A stretch of 32,758 nucleotides of DNA from an uncultured Pseudomonadota bacterium (lineage in GTDB: Bacteria > Pseudomonadota > Gammaproteobacteria > Steroidobacterales > Steroidobacteraceae). The stretch is from contig CAIOHZ010000092.1 of assembly GCA_903858165.1 (NCBI GenBank), positions 1-32,758 on the forward strand, given 5' to 3'. Of the stretch, positions 1 through 7,675 are shown piece after piece. The position numbers were made by a program, and so were the translations under genes. Positions within the stretch are counted from its first letter, which is position 1. Each line of letters begins with the position of its first letter. The notes under the pieces were generated by a model. The model searched no databases. It had not been told where the DNA came from and saw only the letters and a program-made list of their open reading frames with translations.

Positions 1-180
1 CTCACCGAGGCCAGTTACACCCGCCAGTATGAGTAGCGCATCCGCGCTGGCACAGATGACCACGATGGGCACCACGTGCTCTTGACGTAGACCCTGCCGC
101 AGCACGAAGGCGTTTTGTGACCCGATAGCAACGATGAGCGAACCGCCAGTGGCAAACCCGGCTAACGCCGCCATGGCCAT
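1..180 (-). CDS. LysE/ArgO-family amino-acid exporter, partial (N-terminal 60 residues)
   Basis: The reverse strand from the ATG at 180 is open to the window edge. It reads MAMAALAGFATGGSLIVAIG followed by SQNAFVLRQGLRQEHV, then a hydrophobic run ending LLILAGVTGLGE. The GSLIVAIG-(A/S)QNAFVLRQG segment at about residues 13-28 is the N-terminal signature of LysE/ArgO transporters, inner-membrane exporters of basic or other amino acids. The first hydrophobic stretch is the first transmembrane helix and the second starts near residue 38. A second ATG lies two codons in. The gene starts 5 bases after the stop of the cysteine hydrolase, so it should be the third gene of the leftward operon. It could export an amino acid or toxic intermediate released during catabolism (inference). 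The C-terminal two thirds are outside the window. Confidence 0.85.
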   Translation of the reverse strand, partial: MAMAALAGFATGGSLIVAIGSQNAFVLRQGLRQEHVVPIVVICASADALLILAGVTGLGE

Positions 181-185
181 TGGGG

Positions 186-887
186 TCAGGTCGCGGGGTC
201 TAGGTGCGGGAGAGCAGCCAAGTACTGCAGTATCTCTGCCAAACCACGAACCTCTGCGTACTTCGCCTGAAGGTCGAACAGGTTTGCTTCATGTGGGCCG
301 GACGCTCGGTCGCCGACGGCTTCGCGTACGACCACCGGGATAAAGCCGTGCTGGCAACAATCGACGGCGCTGGCACGAACGCAGCCACTGGTGGAGACGC
401 CGGCGATGAGTACGGTATCTATACGTAGCGACGTGAGGGTGGAGGCCAGCGAGGTCCCGAAGAAAGCACTGGCATATTGCTTGGTGATCAACGTTTCACC
501 AGGCAAGGGCTCTAGCCCGTCGGCAAATGCGGCGAGCTCCGGATGGGCACCAGTCTCGAAGGACTTGAGCGCGGGTACCTTGCGGAAGAACACACCACCA
601 TTGCGCCCACCGGGCTGGTACTCCACATTCGTGTGCACCACGGGGATGCCGGCGGTGCGTGCGGCCTGCAGCAGACGCACGGCCGCCGCATGCGCGGCAT
701 CCACCCCGGCATACAGTGGGGAACCGGGAACGAGATACGCTTTCACGAAATCGATGACCAGCAATGCCGGACGCGGGCCCGGTTGCAGGTTCTGGTTGAA
801 GCCACCGCGCGCGTAGTTAGCCGCCAAAGACTCGTCTACGGCAGCCGCTAGCACTATGGTAGGGGCCTGATTTTCGCTTACTGACAT
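186..887 (-). CDS. Isochorismatase-family cysteine hydrolase (N-carbamoylsarcosine amidase-like)
   Basis: A 233-residue cytosolic amidohydrolase of the isochorismatase superfamily. The Cys-Asp-Lys catalytic triad is visible: Asp46 in ALLVIDFVKAY, Lys136 in ETLITKQYASAFFGT, and Cys169 in GVSTSGCVRASAVD. The motif TSGCVRA and the C-terminal ANLFDLQAKYAEV pattern resemble N-carbamoylsarcosine amidohydrolases, which cleave an N-carbamoyl group to amine, CO2 and ammonia. The exact substrate cannot be read from sequence; maleamate- or carbamoyl-type amides are alternatives. The start lies 3 bases past the stop of the upstream CoA-transferase gene, so the two are co-transcribed, and the LysE-type exporter follows. 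A second family member occurs at 7676-8320 beside the hydantoinase genes. The first 30 residues are an extension relative to the core fold. Confidence 0.88.
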   Translation of the reverse strand: MSVSENQAPTIVLAAAVDESLAANYARGGFNQNLQPGPRPALLVIDFVKAYLVPGSPLYAGVDAAHAAAVRLLQAARTAGIPVVHTNVEYQPGGRNGGVFFRKVPALKSFETGAHPELAAFADGLEPLPGETLITKQYASAFFGTSLASTLTSLRIDTVLIAGVSTSGCVRASAVDCCQHGFIPVVVREAVGDRASGPHEANLFDLQAKYAEVRGLAEILQYLAALPHLDPAT

Positions 888-890
888 ACT

Positions 891-2099
891 TCAGATGACC
901 TTGCTGGCCTGAAGAGCAGCGAAGCGTTCCGCGTCCACGCCTAGCAGGCCGCGGTAAACCTCGTCGTTGTGCTGTCCCATCTCCGGCGCCGCGGACCGGA
1001 TGCCACCTGGCGTCTTCGACAGTTTCGGCGCGACGTTCTGCATCTTCAGCTTGCCGAAGTGTGGATGGTCAGTCTCCACGATGGCCTCACGGGCCTGGAA
1101 GTGCGGGTCTTCCAGCATGTCGGGCGCCCGATAGATGAGGCCTGCCGGAACGCCATGCTGGTCCATCAGCTCCAGCACGGCCTTGGTGGTCAGGCCGCCG
1201 GTCCAATGGCCGACGAGCCCATCCAGTTGTTGCTGATGGGAACCGCGGGCCTGATGACTGAAGTACCGCGCATCCTTCGCGAGCTCTGGCTGCCCCATGG
1301 CTTCGCAAAGCCGACCGAAAACGGTGTCCTGGTTGGCTGCGATAAGCACGAGTCCATCGGCAGTGGGATAAACGTTCGACGGCGCCACGTTGGGCAGGAT
1401 GGCGCCTGTACGCTCGCGGATATAGCCAGTCTTGTCGTATTCCGTGATGAGCGATTCCATCATGTTGAGCACGGCTTCATACAACGCTGAGTCCACGACT
1501 TGACCTTCGCCGGTCTTTTCCCGGTAGTGCAAGGCCGAGAGCGCGCCGAGGCAGGCGAACGTCGCTGCCAGTTCGTCGCCGATGGAAATACCCATGCGCG
1601 AGGGGGGAGTGGAGGGGTCACCGACCACATAGCGCAGTCCGCCCATAGCCTCGCCGATGGCACCGAAGCCGGCACGGTGAGAATAAGGTCCCGTCTGGCC
1701 GTAGCCGGAGACGCGAATCATGATGAGGCGCGGATTGATCTGGCGCAGCTCCTCCCAGCCGCAATGCCACTTTTCCATGGTGCCAGGGCGGAAGTTCTCC
1801 AAAACAAAATCCGTGTGGATGACCATTTCCTTGAACAAGGCCTGACCTTCAGGTTGCCGCATGTCCAAGGTGACGGCCTTCTTGTTCCGGCCGACGACCG
1901 GCCACCACAAGGAGGGTTCGCCTGCAGCCTGACGGCCCCAGGCGCGCATCGGGTCACCCTGGCCAGGGGGTTCAATTTTGATCACTTCGGCACCCATATC
2001 CCCCAGCAACTGGCCGCAGAACGGTCCTGCCAGCAGGGTGCCCAACTCCAGCACGCGCAGGTCGGACAGGGGACCATTCTTGAAGGCATCGACGGACAT
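891..2099 (-). CDS. CaiB/BaiF family III acyl-CoA transferase
   Basis: A 402-residue CoA-transferase of family III, the usual length. These enzymes move CoA between carboxylic acids through an aspartyl-CoA anhydride. The N-terminal LSDLRVLELGTLLAGPFCGQ, the GDMGAEVIKIEPP motif and VTLDMRQPEG are characteristic. The catalytic Asp is predicted at 175 in MGISIGDELAAT. The open frame extends 151 codons upstream of 2099, but the family homology begins at MSVDAFKNG. A GGAG ribosome site 7 bases before that ATG fixes the start. It is first in a leftward operon with the cysteine hydrolase and exporter, and diverges from the HMG-CoA-lyase-like gene. Human SUGCT, of the same family, activates glutarate and 3-hydroxy-3-methylglutarate, so a paired activate-and-cleave role with the lyase is plausible (inference). 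Confidence 0.9.
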   Translation of the reverse strand: MSVDAFKNGPLSDLRVLELGTLLAGPFCGQLLGDMGAEVIKIEPPGQGDPMRAWGRQAAGEPSLWWPVVGRNKKAVTLDMRQPEGQALFKEMVIHTDFVLENFRPGTMEKWHCGWEELRQINPRLIMIRVSGYGQTGPYSHRAGFGAIGEAMGGLRYVVGDPSTPPSRMGISIGDELAATFACLGALSALHYREKTGEGQVVDSALYEAVLNMMESLITEYDKTGYIRERTGAILPNVAPSNVYPTADGLVLIAANQDTVFGRLCEAMGQPELAKDARYFSHQARGSHQQQLDGLVGHWTGGLTTKAVLELMDQHGVPAGLIYRAPDMLEDPHFQAREAIVETDHPHFGKLKMQNVAPKLSKTPGGIRSAAPEMGQHNDEVYRGLLGVDAERFAALQASKVI

Positions 2100-2152
2100 C
2101 GGGAATCTCCGGAAATTAGGGGCTGGTAGCAGCCGAGGTTCAGCGTCTCGTC

Positions 2153-2182
2153 TGTATACAATCCCTTTGCAAGTCTCGTCAA
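2153..2182 (-). promoter_or_regulatory. Promoter with palindromic operator for the CoA-transferase operon
   Basis: On the reverse strand TTGACG (2182-2177) is followed after 18 bases by TATACA (2158-2153), a good sigma70-type pair 54 bases before the start codon. The -10 box lies inside the perfect palindrome TGTATACA (2153-2160), so a repressor bound there would block RNA polymerase. The same 11 bases TGTATACAATC recur at 2248-2258. Confidence 0.5.
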
Positions 2183-2226
2183 GGAAAGGATAAGCGCAAA
2201 TTTCGCACCGGAAAACGTCCAAAAGC

Positions 2227-2258
2227 GTGACTACGCCCCGAGAGGTATGTATACAATC
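2227..2258 (+). promoter_or_regulatory. Promoter with palindromic operator for the lyase-hydantoinase operon
   Basis: GTGACT (2227-2232), a 17-base spacer and TATACA (2250-2255) form a plausible promoter for the rightward operon, 79 bases upstream of its first start codon. As on the other side, the -10 box is embedded in TGTATACA (2248-2255), part of an exact 11-base repeat of 2153-2163. A dyad of the form TGTA/TACA fits GntR-type repressors, one of which is encoded at 12939-13568. The pairing is inference. Confidence 0.5.
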
Positions 2259-2336
2259 GGGGTGAACCGCTACGAGGCCGTCAGCGTTGCCCTCTGCGTT
2301 GATCGGCCAAGCCTCTCGCTTGAAGGAAGCATTCCA

Positions 2337-3251
2337 GTGAGCCGTACCATCGAAATCGTCGAAGTCGGGCCGCGCGACGGCTTGCAGAACGAACCTACAC
2401 TGGTGTCGACGCAGGACAAGGTCGCGCTCATCGAGCGCGCCATTGCAGCGGGTATTCGCCGCGTAGAGGTCACCAGCTTCGTGAACCCGAAGCGTGTGCC
2501 ACAGATGGCGGACGCCGAAGCCGTACTGCAGGCCCTGATGACCAACCGCCACCCGGATGTGCGCTACGTCGGTTTGGTGCTGAACCAGAAGGGCTTCGAG
2601 CGCGCCCTTGCAGCAGGTTGCAATGAGGTCGGCATGGCGGTAGTGGCCAGCAATACGTTCAACCTGCGCAATCAGGGCGTGTCGACCGAAGAGTCAGTCG
2701 AGGCTTGGTTGCAGATGGCACGGGCGGCACGCGCGGCCGGTATTCGTGCCCAGGTCACCGTCTCGGCGGCTTTCGGTTGCCCGTTCGAGGGCGAGGTTGC
2801 GGTGGCGCGCGTGGTCGAAGTCGTCAAGCGCGTTGCTGCAGCCGATCCCTTCGAGATTGCGCTCGCCGATACCATCGGCGTCGGTGTTCCCAGCCAAGTG
2901 ACCGAGCTTGTCTCCCGGGTGCGCGAGGCAGTCCCCGGTGTCAGTCTGCGCTGCCACTTCCACAACACCCGCAACACGGGTTTGGCCAATGCCTATGCCG
3001 CCGTCGAAGCGGGCGTCTCCACGCTGGATGCCAGCATCGGCGGCGTGGGTGGTTGCCCGTTCGCCCCGGCGGCCACCGGCAATATCCCCACCGAGGACTT
3101 GCTCTACATGCTCGGCCGCATGGGCGTACGGACTGGCGTCGATCTCGACGCGGTCATCGCCACCGGCCGCTGGTTGCAGGACGTCCTCGGACGACCCGTG
3201 CCCGGCATGTTGATCAAGGCCGGCAACTTTCCACAGGGTCTTGCGTCTTGA
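2337..3251 (+). CDS. Hydroxymethylglutaryl-CoA lyase-like enzyme
   Basis: A 304-residue TIM-barrel lyase of the HMG-CoA lyase group, which splits a 3-hydroxy-3-methylacyl-CoA, in the type case HMG-CoA to acetoacetate and acetyl-CoA. Visible are GPRDGLQNE (Arg13, Asp14), the metal-binding HFH at 207-209, and GGVGGCPFAPAATGN with the catalytic-loop Cys240 and Asn249. The open frame starts earlier at 2247, but homology starts at SRTIEIVEVGPRDG. A GTG at 2337 preceded by AAGGAAG fits this. The HFHNTRNTGLANAY segment departs from the HCHDTYGQALAN of classical leucine-pathway lyases, so another branched 3-hydroxyacyl-CoA may be the substrate. It heads an operon with the hydantoinase genes and diverges from a CoA-transferase that could supply its substrate (inference). 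Confidence 0.87.
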   Translation: MSRTIEIVEVGPRDGLQNEPTLVSTQDKVALIERAIAAGIRRVEVTSFVNPKRVPQMADAEAVLQALMTNRHPDVRYVGLVLNQKGFERALAAGCNEVGMAVVASNTFNLRNQGVSTEESVEAWLQMARAARAAGIRAQVTVSAAFGCPFEGEVAVARVVEVVKRVAAADPFEIALADTIGVGVPSQVTELVSRVREAVPGVSLRCHFHNTRNTGLANAYAAVEAGVSTLDASIGGVGGCPFAPAATGNIPTEDLLYMLGRMGVRTGVDLDAVIATGRWLQDVLGRPVPGMLIKAGNFPQGLAS

Positions 3252-3332
3252 TGCCATTGCACCAACGCCGCAGAGGTCCTACTCTCATCCCCTTCCTGTT
3301 CCTTCCTTAATGACCCACCCGTAGGTGTACGC

Positions 3333-5564
3333 ATGAGTTATCGTTTGGGTGTTGACGTCGGTGGTACTTTCACCGACCTGCTCCTCGTCAACGAGAAATC
3401 TGGCCAGACTTGGAAGGCTAAGGTGTCCAGCACACCGGCCGACCAATCCATTGGTGTATTGCATGGCATTGAAAGGGTGTGCGGCCTCGCCGGCATCCAG
3501 CCCTCGGATATCCGAGATGTCATGCACGGCACCACGGTCGCCACTAATACCGTGTTGACTGCCACCGGCGCTCGCGTCGGCCTGGTCACCACGAAGGGCT
3601 ACCGCCAGGTGCTGCAGATTGCTCGCTCCTTCGTGCCGGGCGGCCTCGGCGGCTGGGTCATCTACAACAAATCGCTGCCCATGGCACCGCTCTCGCTCAC
3701 CATCGAAGCGGATGAGCGCGTTGGCACCAAGGGCGATGTCGTGGATGTCTTGAACGAGGACAAACTCCGCACCGATCTCGTGGCGCTCGGCGCCAAGGGC
3801 ATCGAGGCGCTCACCGTCTCGCTCATCAACTCTTTTGCGAACGACACGCACGAGAAGCGCATCCGCGCTATCGCCGCGGACGTGCTGCCGGGCATCCCGG
3901 TGTCGCTGTCGTCGGAAGTGGTGCCGGAGATGCAGGAATACGAGCGCACCGTCACCACGGTCGCGAATTCGTATGTGCGCCCGCGCGTGCAGCGCTATGT
4001 CGCCAACCTGCGCGACAAGCTCGCCAGCAAGGCCAAGGACGTCAACCTCCACATCCTACGTTCGGATGGCGGCTTGGCTTCCTCGCAGTCTGCGGCCGAC
4101 TACCCCGTGAACCTGCTCATGTCCGGCCCTGCCGGCGGCGTAAGCGGTGCGCTTTGGGTGGCCGTGCAGGCCGGTTTCCCGAACCTGCTGACGGTTGACG
4201 TAGGTGGCACCTCCACCGACGTGGCGCTCATCATGAACGGCGAGCCGCGGCTGCGTCGCGAAACATCGGTCGGTGACGTCACCGTTCGCGCCTCTTCGGT
4301 TGATATCCGTACCGTGGGTGCAGGTGGCGGTTCCATTGCGCACGTGCCCGATCTGACCGGCGCTTTGAGCGTAGGTCCGCAGTCGGCCGGTGCCGACCCG
4401 GGCCCGGCTGCTTATGGCAAGGGCGGCACCGAGCCTACGGTAACCGACGCCAATGTGGTTCTCGGCTACCTGCCAGCCATGCAGAAGCTTGGCGGCGACA
4501 TGGAACTGAAGCGCGACCTGTCTCAGGAAGCGGTCAAGAAAGTCGCTGAAAAGCTGGGCATGCGCGTCAAGGACGCGGCCCTCGGCATCTACAACATCGT
4601 CAACGAAAACATGATTGGTGCGCTGCGCCTCGTGTCGGTGGAGCAGGGCCATGACCCGCGCGACTACGCACTCATCGCTTTCGGTGGCGCCGGTCCGCTG
4701 CACGCCAACGCGCTGTCGCGTTTGCTGGGCTCCTGGCCGAGCATCATCCCGCCGGGTCCCGGCGTGTTGTGCGCGCTTGGCGATGCCACCACCGCGGTGC
4801 GTGACGAGAGCTCGCGGACCTTCATCCGCAAGTTCGCCGACACCAGCAAGAAGGACATTATCAAGGATTTGAAGGCGCTGGCCGCGCACGCTGCCAAGAC
4901 TTTGGCGGCCGAGAAGGTGCCTGCCAAGGACTTGCAGTTCGGCTACCAGGTAGACGTGCGTTATCACGGTCAGGGCCTGCGCCTCACCGTGAACGTGGAC
5001 CTGAAGCGCCTCGAGAAGGAAGGTCTGGACGCCATCTCCAAGCCGTTCGACGAGGAGCACACCCGTCTGTTCACGTTCGCGCTGCCGCTTGAGCACGAGT
5101 TCGTGAGCTTGCGCGCTGTGGTCCATGGCAAGGGCGTGAATATCACGCGCCAGAAGAGCGCCATGGGTAAGTCGGATCCGTCCGGTGCGGCCGTGGGCAA
5201 GCAGAAGGTGTTCATGGAAGGCCGTGATTACACGGCCATCGTGTACGACCGTGCGAAGCTGAAGGCTGGTGCCAGGATTGCGGGTCCCGCCATCGTCATG
5301 GAGATGGACTCCACCTCCGTCATCCTGCCGAAGCACACGGGTTTGGTGGACGCTTACGCGAACATCCTCATCTACCCGGACAGCCACGCGGCAGTGAAGG
5401 GCAAGGGCGCAGCCAAGGCCGTACCCCTTAAGCCCAAGGCGGCGCCAGCTAAGCCCAAGGCGAAGTCAGCGGCCAAGGCTAAAGCCACGCCCGTAAAGGC
5501 GAAGGTCAAGTCGAAGGCAGCAGCCAAGGGCAAGACCAAGGCTTCGGCCAAGCGCGCCCGCTAA
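3333..5564 (+). CDS. hyuA: Hydantoinase/oxoprolinase subunit A (ATP-dependent) with Lys/Ala-rich tail
   Basis: A 743-residue HyuA-type subunit. The family (N-methylhydantoinase, 5-oxoprolinase, caprolactamase, acetone/acetophenone carboxylase) uses ATP to activate a ring amide or ketone, together with subunit B. The N-terminal hydantoinase A domain (about 1-180) carries the phosphate loop DVGGTFTD at 8-15. The central domain (about 195-490) has a second loop DVGGTSTD at 289-296 and the AYGKGGTEPTVTDANVVLGYL motif. A C-terminal domain runs to about 683. Residues 684-743 are an added tail with 18 Lys, 2 Arg and no acidic residue, rich in Ala and Pro and histone-H1-like. Such tails are not part of the usual fold, which ends near 690. 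The gene lies 81 bases after the lyase and 54 before hyuB. Substrate unassigned: hydantoin, lactam or N-methylhydantoin are options. Confidence 0.88.
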   Translation: MSYRLGVDVGGTFTDLLLVNEKSGQTWKAKVSSTPADQSIGVLHGIERVCGLAGIQPSDIRDVMHGTTVATNTVLTATGARVGLVTTKGYRQVLQIARSFVPGGLGGWVIYNKSLPMAPLSLTIEADERVGTKGDVVDVLNEDKLRTDLVALGAKGIEALTVSLINSFANDTHEKRIRAIAADVLPGIPVSLSSEVVPEMQEYERTVTTVANSYVRPRVQRYVANLRDKLASKAKDVNLHILRSDGGLASSQSAADYPVNLLMSGPAGGVSGALWVAVQAGFPNLLTVDVGGTSTDVALIMNGEPRLRRETSVGDVTVRASSVDIRTVGAGGGSIAHVPDLTGALSVGPQSAGADPGPAAYGKGGTEPTVTDANVVLGYLPAMQKLGGDMELKRDLSQEAVKKVAEKLGMRVKDAALGIYNIVNENMIGALRLVSVEQGHDPRDYALIAFGGAGPLHANALSRLLGSWPSIIPPGPGVLCALGDATTAVRDESSRTFIRKFADTSKKDIIKDLKALAAHAAKTLAAEKVPAKDLQFGYQVDVRYHGQGLRLTVNVDLKRLEKEGLDAISKPFDEEHTRLFTFALPLEHEFVSLRAVVHGKGVNITRQKSAMGKSDPSGAAVGKQKVFMEGRDYTAIVYDRAKLKAGARIAGPAIVMEMDSTSVILPKHTGLVDAYANILIYPDSHAAVKGKGAAKAVPLKPKAAPAKPKAKSAAKAKATPVKAKVKSKAAAKGKTKASAKRAR

Positions 5565-5618
5565 ACCCGGCGCGTATCCACCCCTTATTGATCCAGGCAC
5601 AGGACAGGAAAAACACCC

Positions 5619-7586
5619 ATGCCGGCCACGATTCTGCAGACGAACAAGAAGTCGCTCAAGAAGGTGAAGGTTGATACCGTCACCATCGACATCATCGAGA
5701 GCGCGCTCCGCAATGCCCGTTTCGAAATGGACACCGTGCTGTTCCGCACGGCCATGTCCCCGGGCATCCGTGAACAGCACGACGAATTCCCCATGATTGC
5801 CAACTCCGACGGCAAGATGGTCGTCGGTCAGTTCGGCTCCTTCATTTGGGGCTTTATGGATGGCTATCACGGCACCGTGGAAGAGGGCGACATCTTCCTT
5901 ACCAACGACCCTTACTCGGTCAATGGCGCCATCAGCCATATCAACGACTGGCTCATGCTCATGCCCGTCTACCGTGGCGGCCGACTCATCGCCTGGTCGG
6001 CGATGTTCGGCCACATGACGGACGTTGGCGGCAAGGTCCCAGGCTCACTGCCCACGGACGCGCGCACCATCTTCGAGGAAGGCATCGTCGTGCCGCCGGT
6101 GAAGATCATCCAGAAGGGGGTCCTCCAGAAGGACTTGCTGGATGTGGTGCTGCACAACTGCCGCCTTCCCACTTGGAACTTCTCGGACTTCAACGCCATC
6201 GTGGCCGCGTTGCGCACGGCTTCGCTGCGTTGCGTGGAAATCTCCGAGCGCTTCGGCGACGATGTTTTCTACAGCGCCATGGACAGCATGTTGGAGCGCA
6301 ACAAGCGCGCCATGCGTGAACTGATCAGCCGCACGGTACCCACGAAGAAGCAGTACTTCGAGGACTACATCTGCGACGATGGTCTGAACATGGGCCCGTA
6401 CAAGATCGCCTGCACCATGTGGCGCGAGGGTGACAAGTGCATCTTCGACTTCAAGGGCACCGACCCGCAGTCCATTTCGTCGATCAACTTCCTGTTGAAC
6501 GAAGAGATGTTCAAGATGTTCGCGGGCATCTACATGATCATGGTGTTCGACCCGCAGATTCTCTTCAATGACGGTTTCTATGACCTCATGGAAGTGCGCA
6601 TTCCGCAGGGCACTATGCTGAAGCCTCTGAAGCCGGCGGCCCTGTCGTGCCGCACTCACGCGCTTGGCCGCATTTTCGACATCCTCGGCGGCCTGCTCGG
6701 CCAGGGCAACCCGGCGTTCATGTGCGCCGCCGGTTTCTCGGACAGCCCGCACTTCATGTACTCGGGCTACGACAAGAACGGCAAGTGGTACCAGCTCTAC
6801 CAGATCACGTTCGGTGGTATCCCGGGCAAGCCGTTCGGCGACGGTCCGGACGGTCATTCGCTGTGGCCGGCCTTCACGAACGTGCCCAACGAGTTCCTCG
6901 AGAGCTACTTCCCGCTGCGTATCGACATCTATGAAACCATCACCGACACCGGCGGTGCCGGCAAGAACCGCGGTGGCAATGGTCTGCGTATCGGCTACCG
7001 CTTTCTGGAGCCCGGCGATATCTCCATCCATGACGACCGCTGGCTGACCTACCCCTGGGGTGTCAACGGCGGCGAGCCGGGTGCGCGCAGCAAGAAGACG
7101 CTCATCCGTGCCGACGGCACCACCGAGAACCTGCCGTCCAAGAAGGACCACATTAAGGTGGAAGCCGGCGACTTGTTGCTGGCAGACACCTGGGGCGGCG
7201 GCGGCTGCGGCGACCCGTTCGACCGTGAGGTTGAAAAGGTGGCGTTCGACGTGGACGCCGGCCTCGTGTCGCGCGAGGGCGCCAAGCGCTATGGGGTCGT
7301 CATCAAGGCGGACGGTACGGCGGACCTCGCTGCTACCGAGAAGCTGCGTACCAAGCTCCGTGCTGCGCGCAAGGAAGTGAAGCTGTTCGACCGCGGGTTC
7401 GACACCGTGGAAGAACTGAAGGCGCGCTGTGAGGCGGAGACCGGCCACAAGCCGCCGCAGCAGCCCGTGTTCACCAATTGGGCACAGAAGCGCATCGCCA
7501 ACGACGAGGCTGCCGCCAAGGCTGCCGCCAAGGCGTCGGCCTTGGCAGCAGCTAAAGGCAAGGCGAAAGGCAAGGCGAAGGCCTGA
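5619..7586 (+). CDS. hyuB: Hydantoinase/oxoprolinase subunit B
   Basis: A 655-residue subunit B partner of the preceding HyuA. Family features include VDIITIDIIESAL-like KVDTVTIDIIESALRNARFE near residue 17, FRTAMSPGIREQHDEFPMI, GDIFLTNDPYSVNGAISHINDW (the metal/ring-opening region in the family) and TGGAGKNRGGNGLRIGYRF. The GGGGCGDPFDRE motif near 527 marks the end of the conserved domain. The final 35 residues are Ala/Lys-rich, ending KGKAKGKAKA, a shorter version of the HyuA tail. An AGGA ribosome site sits just upstream. Together HyuA and HyuB should form a cytosolic heteromultimer that opens a cyclic amide at the cost of ATP, with the downstream cysteine hydrolase as a likely next enzyme. 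A strong terminator follows at 7605. Confidence 0.88.
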   Translation: MPATILQTNKKSLKKVKVDTVTIDIIESALRNARFEMDTVLFRTAMSPGIREQHDEFPMIANSDGKMVVGQFGSFIWGFMDGYHGTVEEGDIFLTNDPYSVNGAISHINDWLMLMPVYRGGRLIAWSAMFGHMTDVGGKVPGSLPTDARTIFEEGIVVPPVKIIQKGVLQKDLLDVVLHNCRLPTWNFSDFNAIVAALRTASLRCVEISERFGDDVFYSAMDSMLERNKRAMRELISRTVPTKKQYFEDYICDDGLNMGPYKIACTMWREGDKCIFDFKGTDPQSISSINFLLNEEMFKMFAGIYMIMVFDPQILFNDGFYDLMEVRIPQGTMLKPLKPAALSCRTHALGRIFDILGGLLGQGNPAFMCAAGFSDSPHFMYSGYDKNGKWYQLYQITFGGIPGKPFGDGPDGHSLWPAFTNVPNEFLESYFPLRIDIYETITDTGGAGKNRGGNGLRIGYRFLEPGDISIHDDRWLTYPWGVNGGEPGARSKKTLIRADGTTENLPSKKDHIKVEAGDLLLADTWGGGGCGDPFDREVEKVAFDVDAGLVSREGAKRYGVVIKADGTADLAATEKLRTKLRAARKEVKLFDRGFDTVEELKARCEAETGHKPPQQPVFTNWAQKRIANDEAAAKAAAKASALAAAKGKAKGKAKA

Positions 7587-7604
7587 GCCCGAACGCAGTC
7601 GAGG

Positions 7605-7637
7605 GGGGAGGGCGCCATCAGGGCGCCCTTCCTTTTT
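7605..7637 (+). terminator. Intrinsic terminator after hyuB
   Basis: A 12-base stem with GGGCGCC (7610-7616) pairing to GGCGCCC (7622-7628), extended on both sides by purine/pyrimidine pairing around a 5-base loop, followed by a TTCCTTTTT tract. It sits between hyuB and the next gene of the same strand, so it could attenuate expression of the cysteine hydrolase. The GGGCGCC/GGCGCCC core is shared with the two terminators at 15882-15953. Confidence 0.75.
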
Positions 7638-7675
7638 GCGGGAGACGTTCGTCAAACTTTGTGGAGCATTGCCAA

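Noticed and set aside
2100-2552. N-terminal extension of the CoA-transferase frame
   Set aside because: It is antisense to the lyase gene, has no homology, and a good ribosome site precedes the ATG at 2099.
4056-5387. 443-codon open frame antisense to hyuA
   Set aside because: No domain or ribosome site; explained by codon bias of hyuA.
5382-5564. Lys/Ala-rich end of HyuA as a separate histone-like gene
   Set aside because: It is continuous in frame with HyuA and has no start codon with a ribosome site.
6045-7655. Long open frame antisense to hyuB
   Set aside because: Low-complexity Arg/Val/Leu/His composition and no domain; hyuB on the other strand is well conserved.
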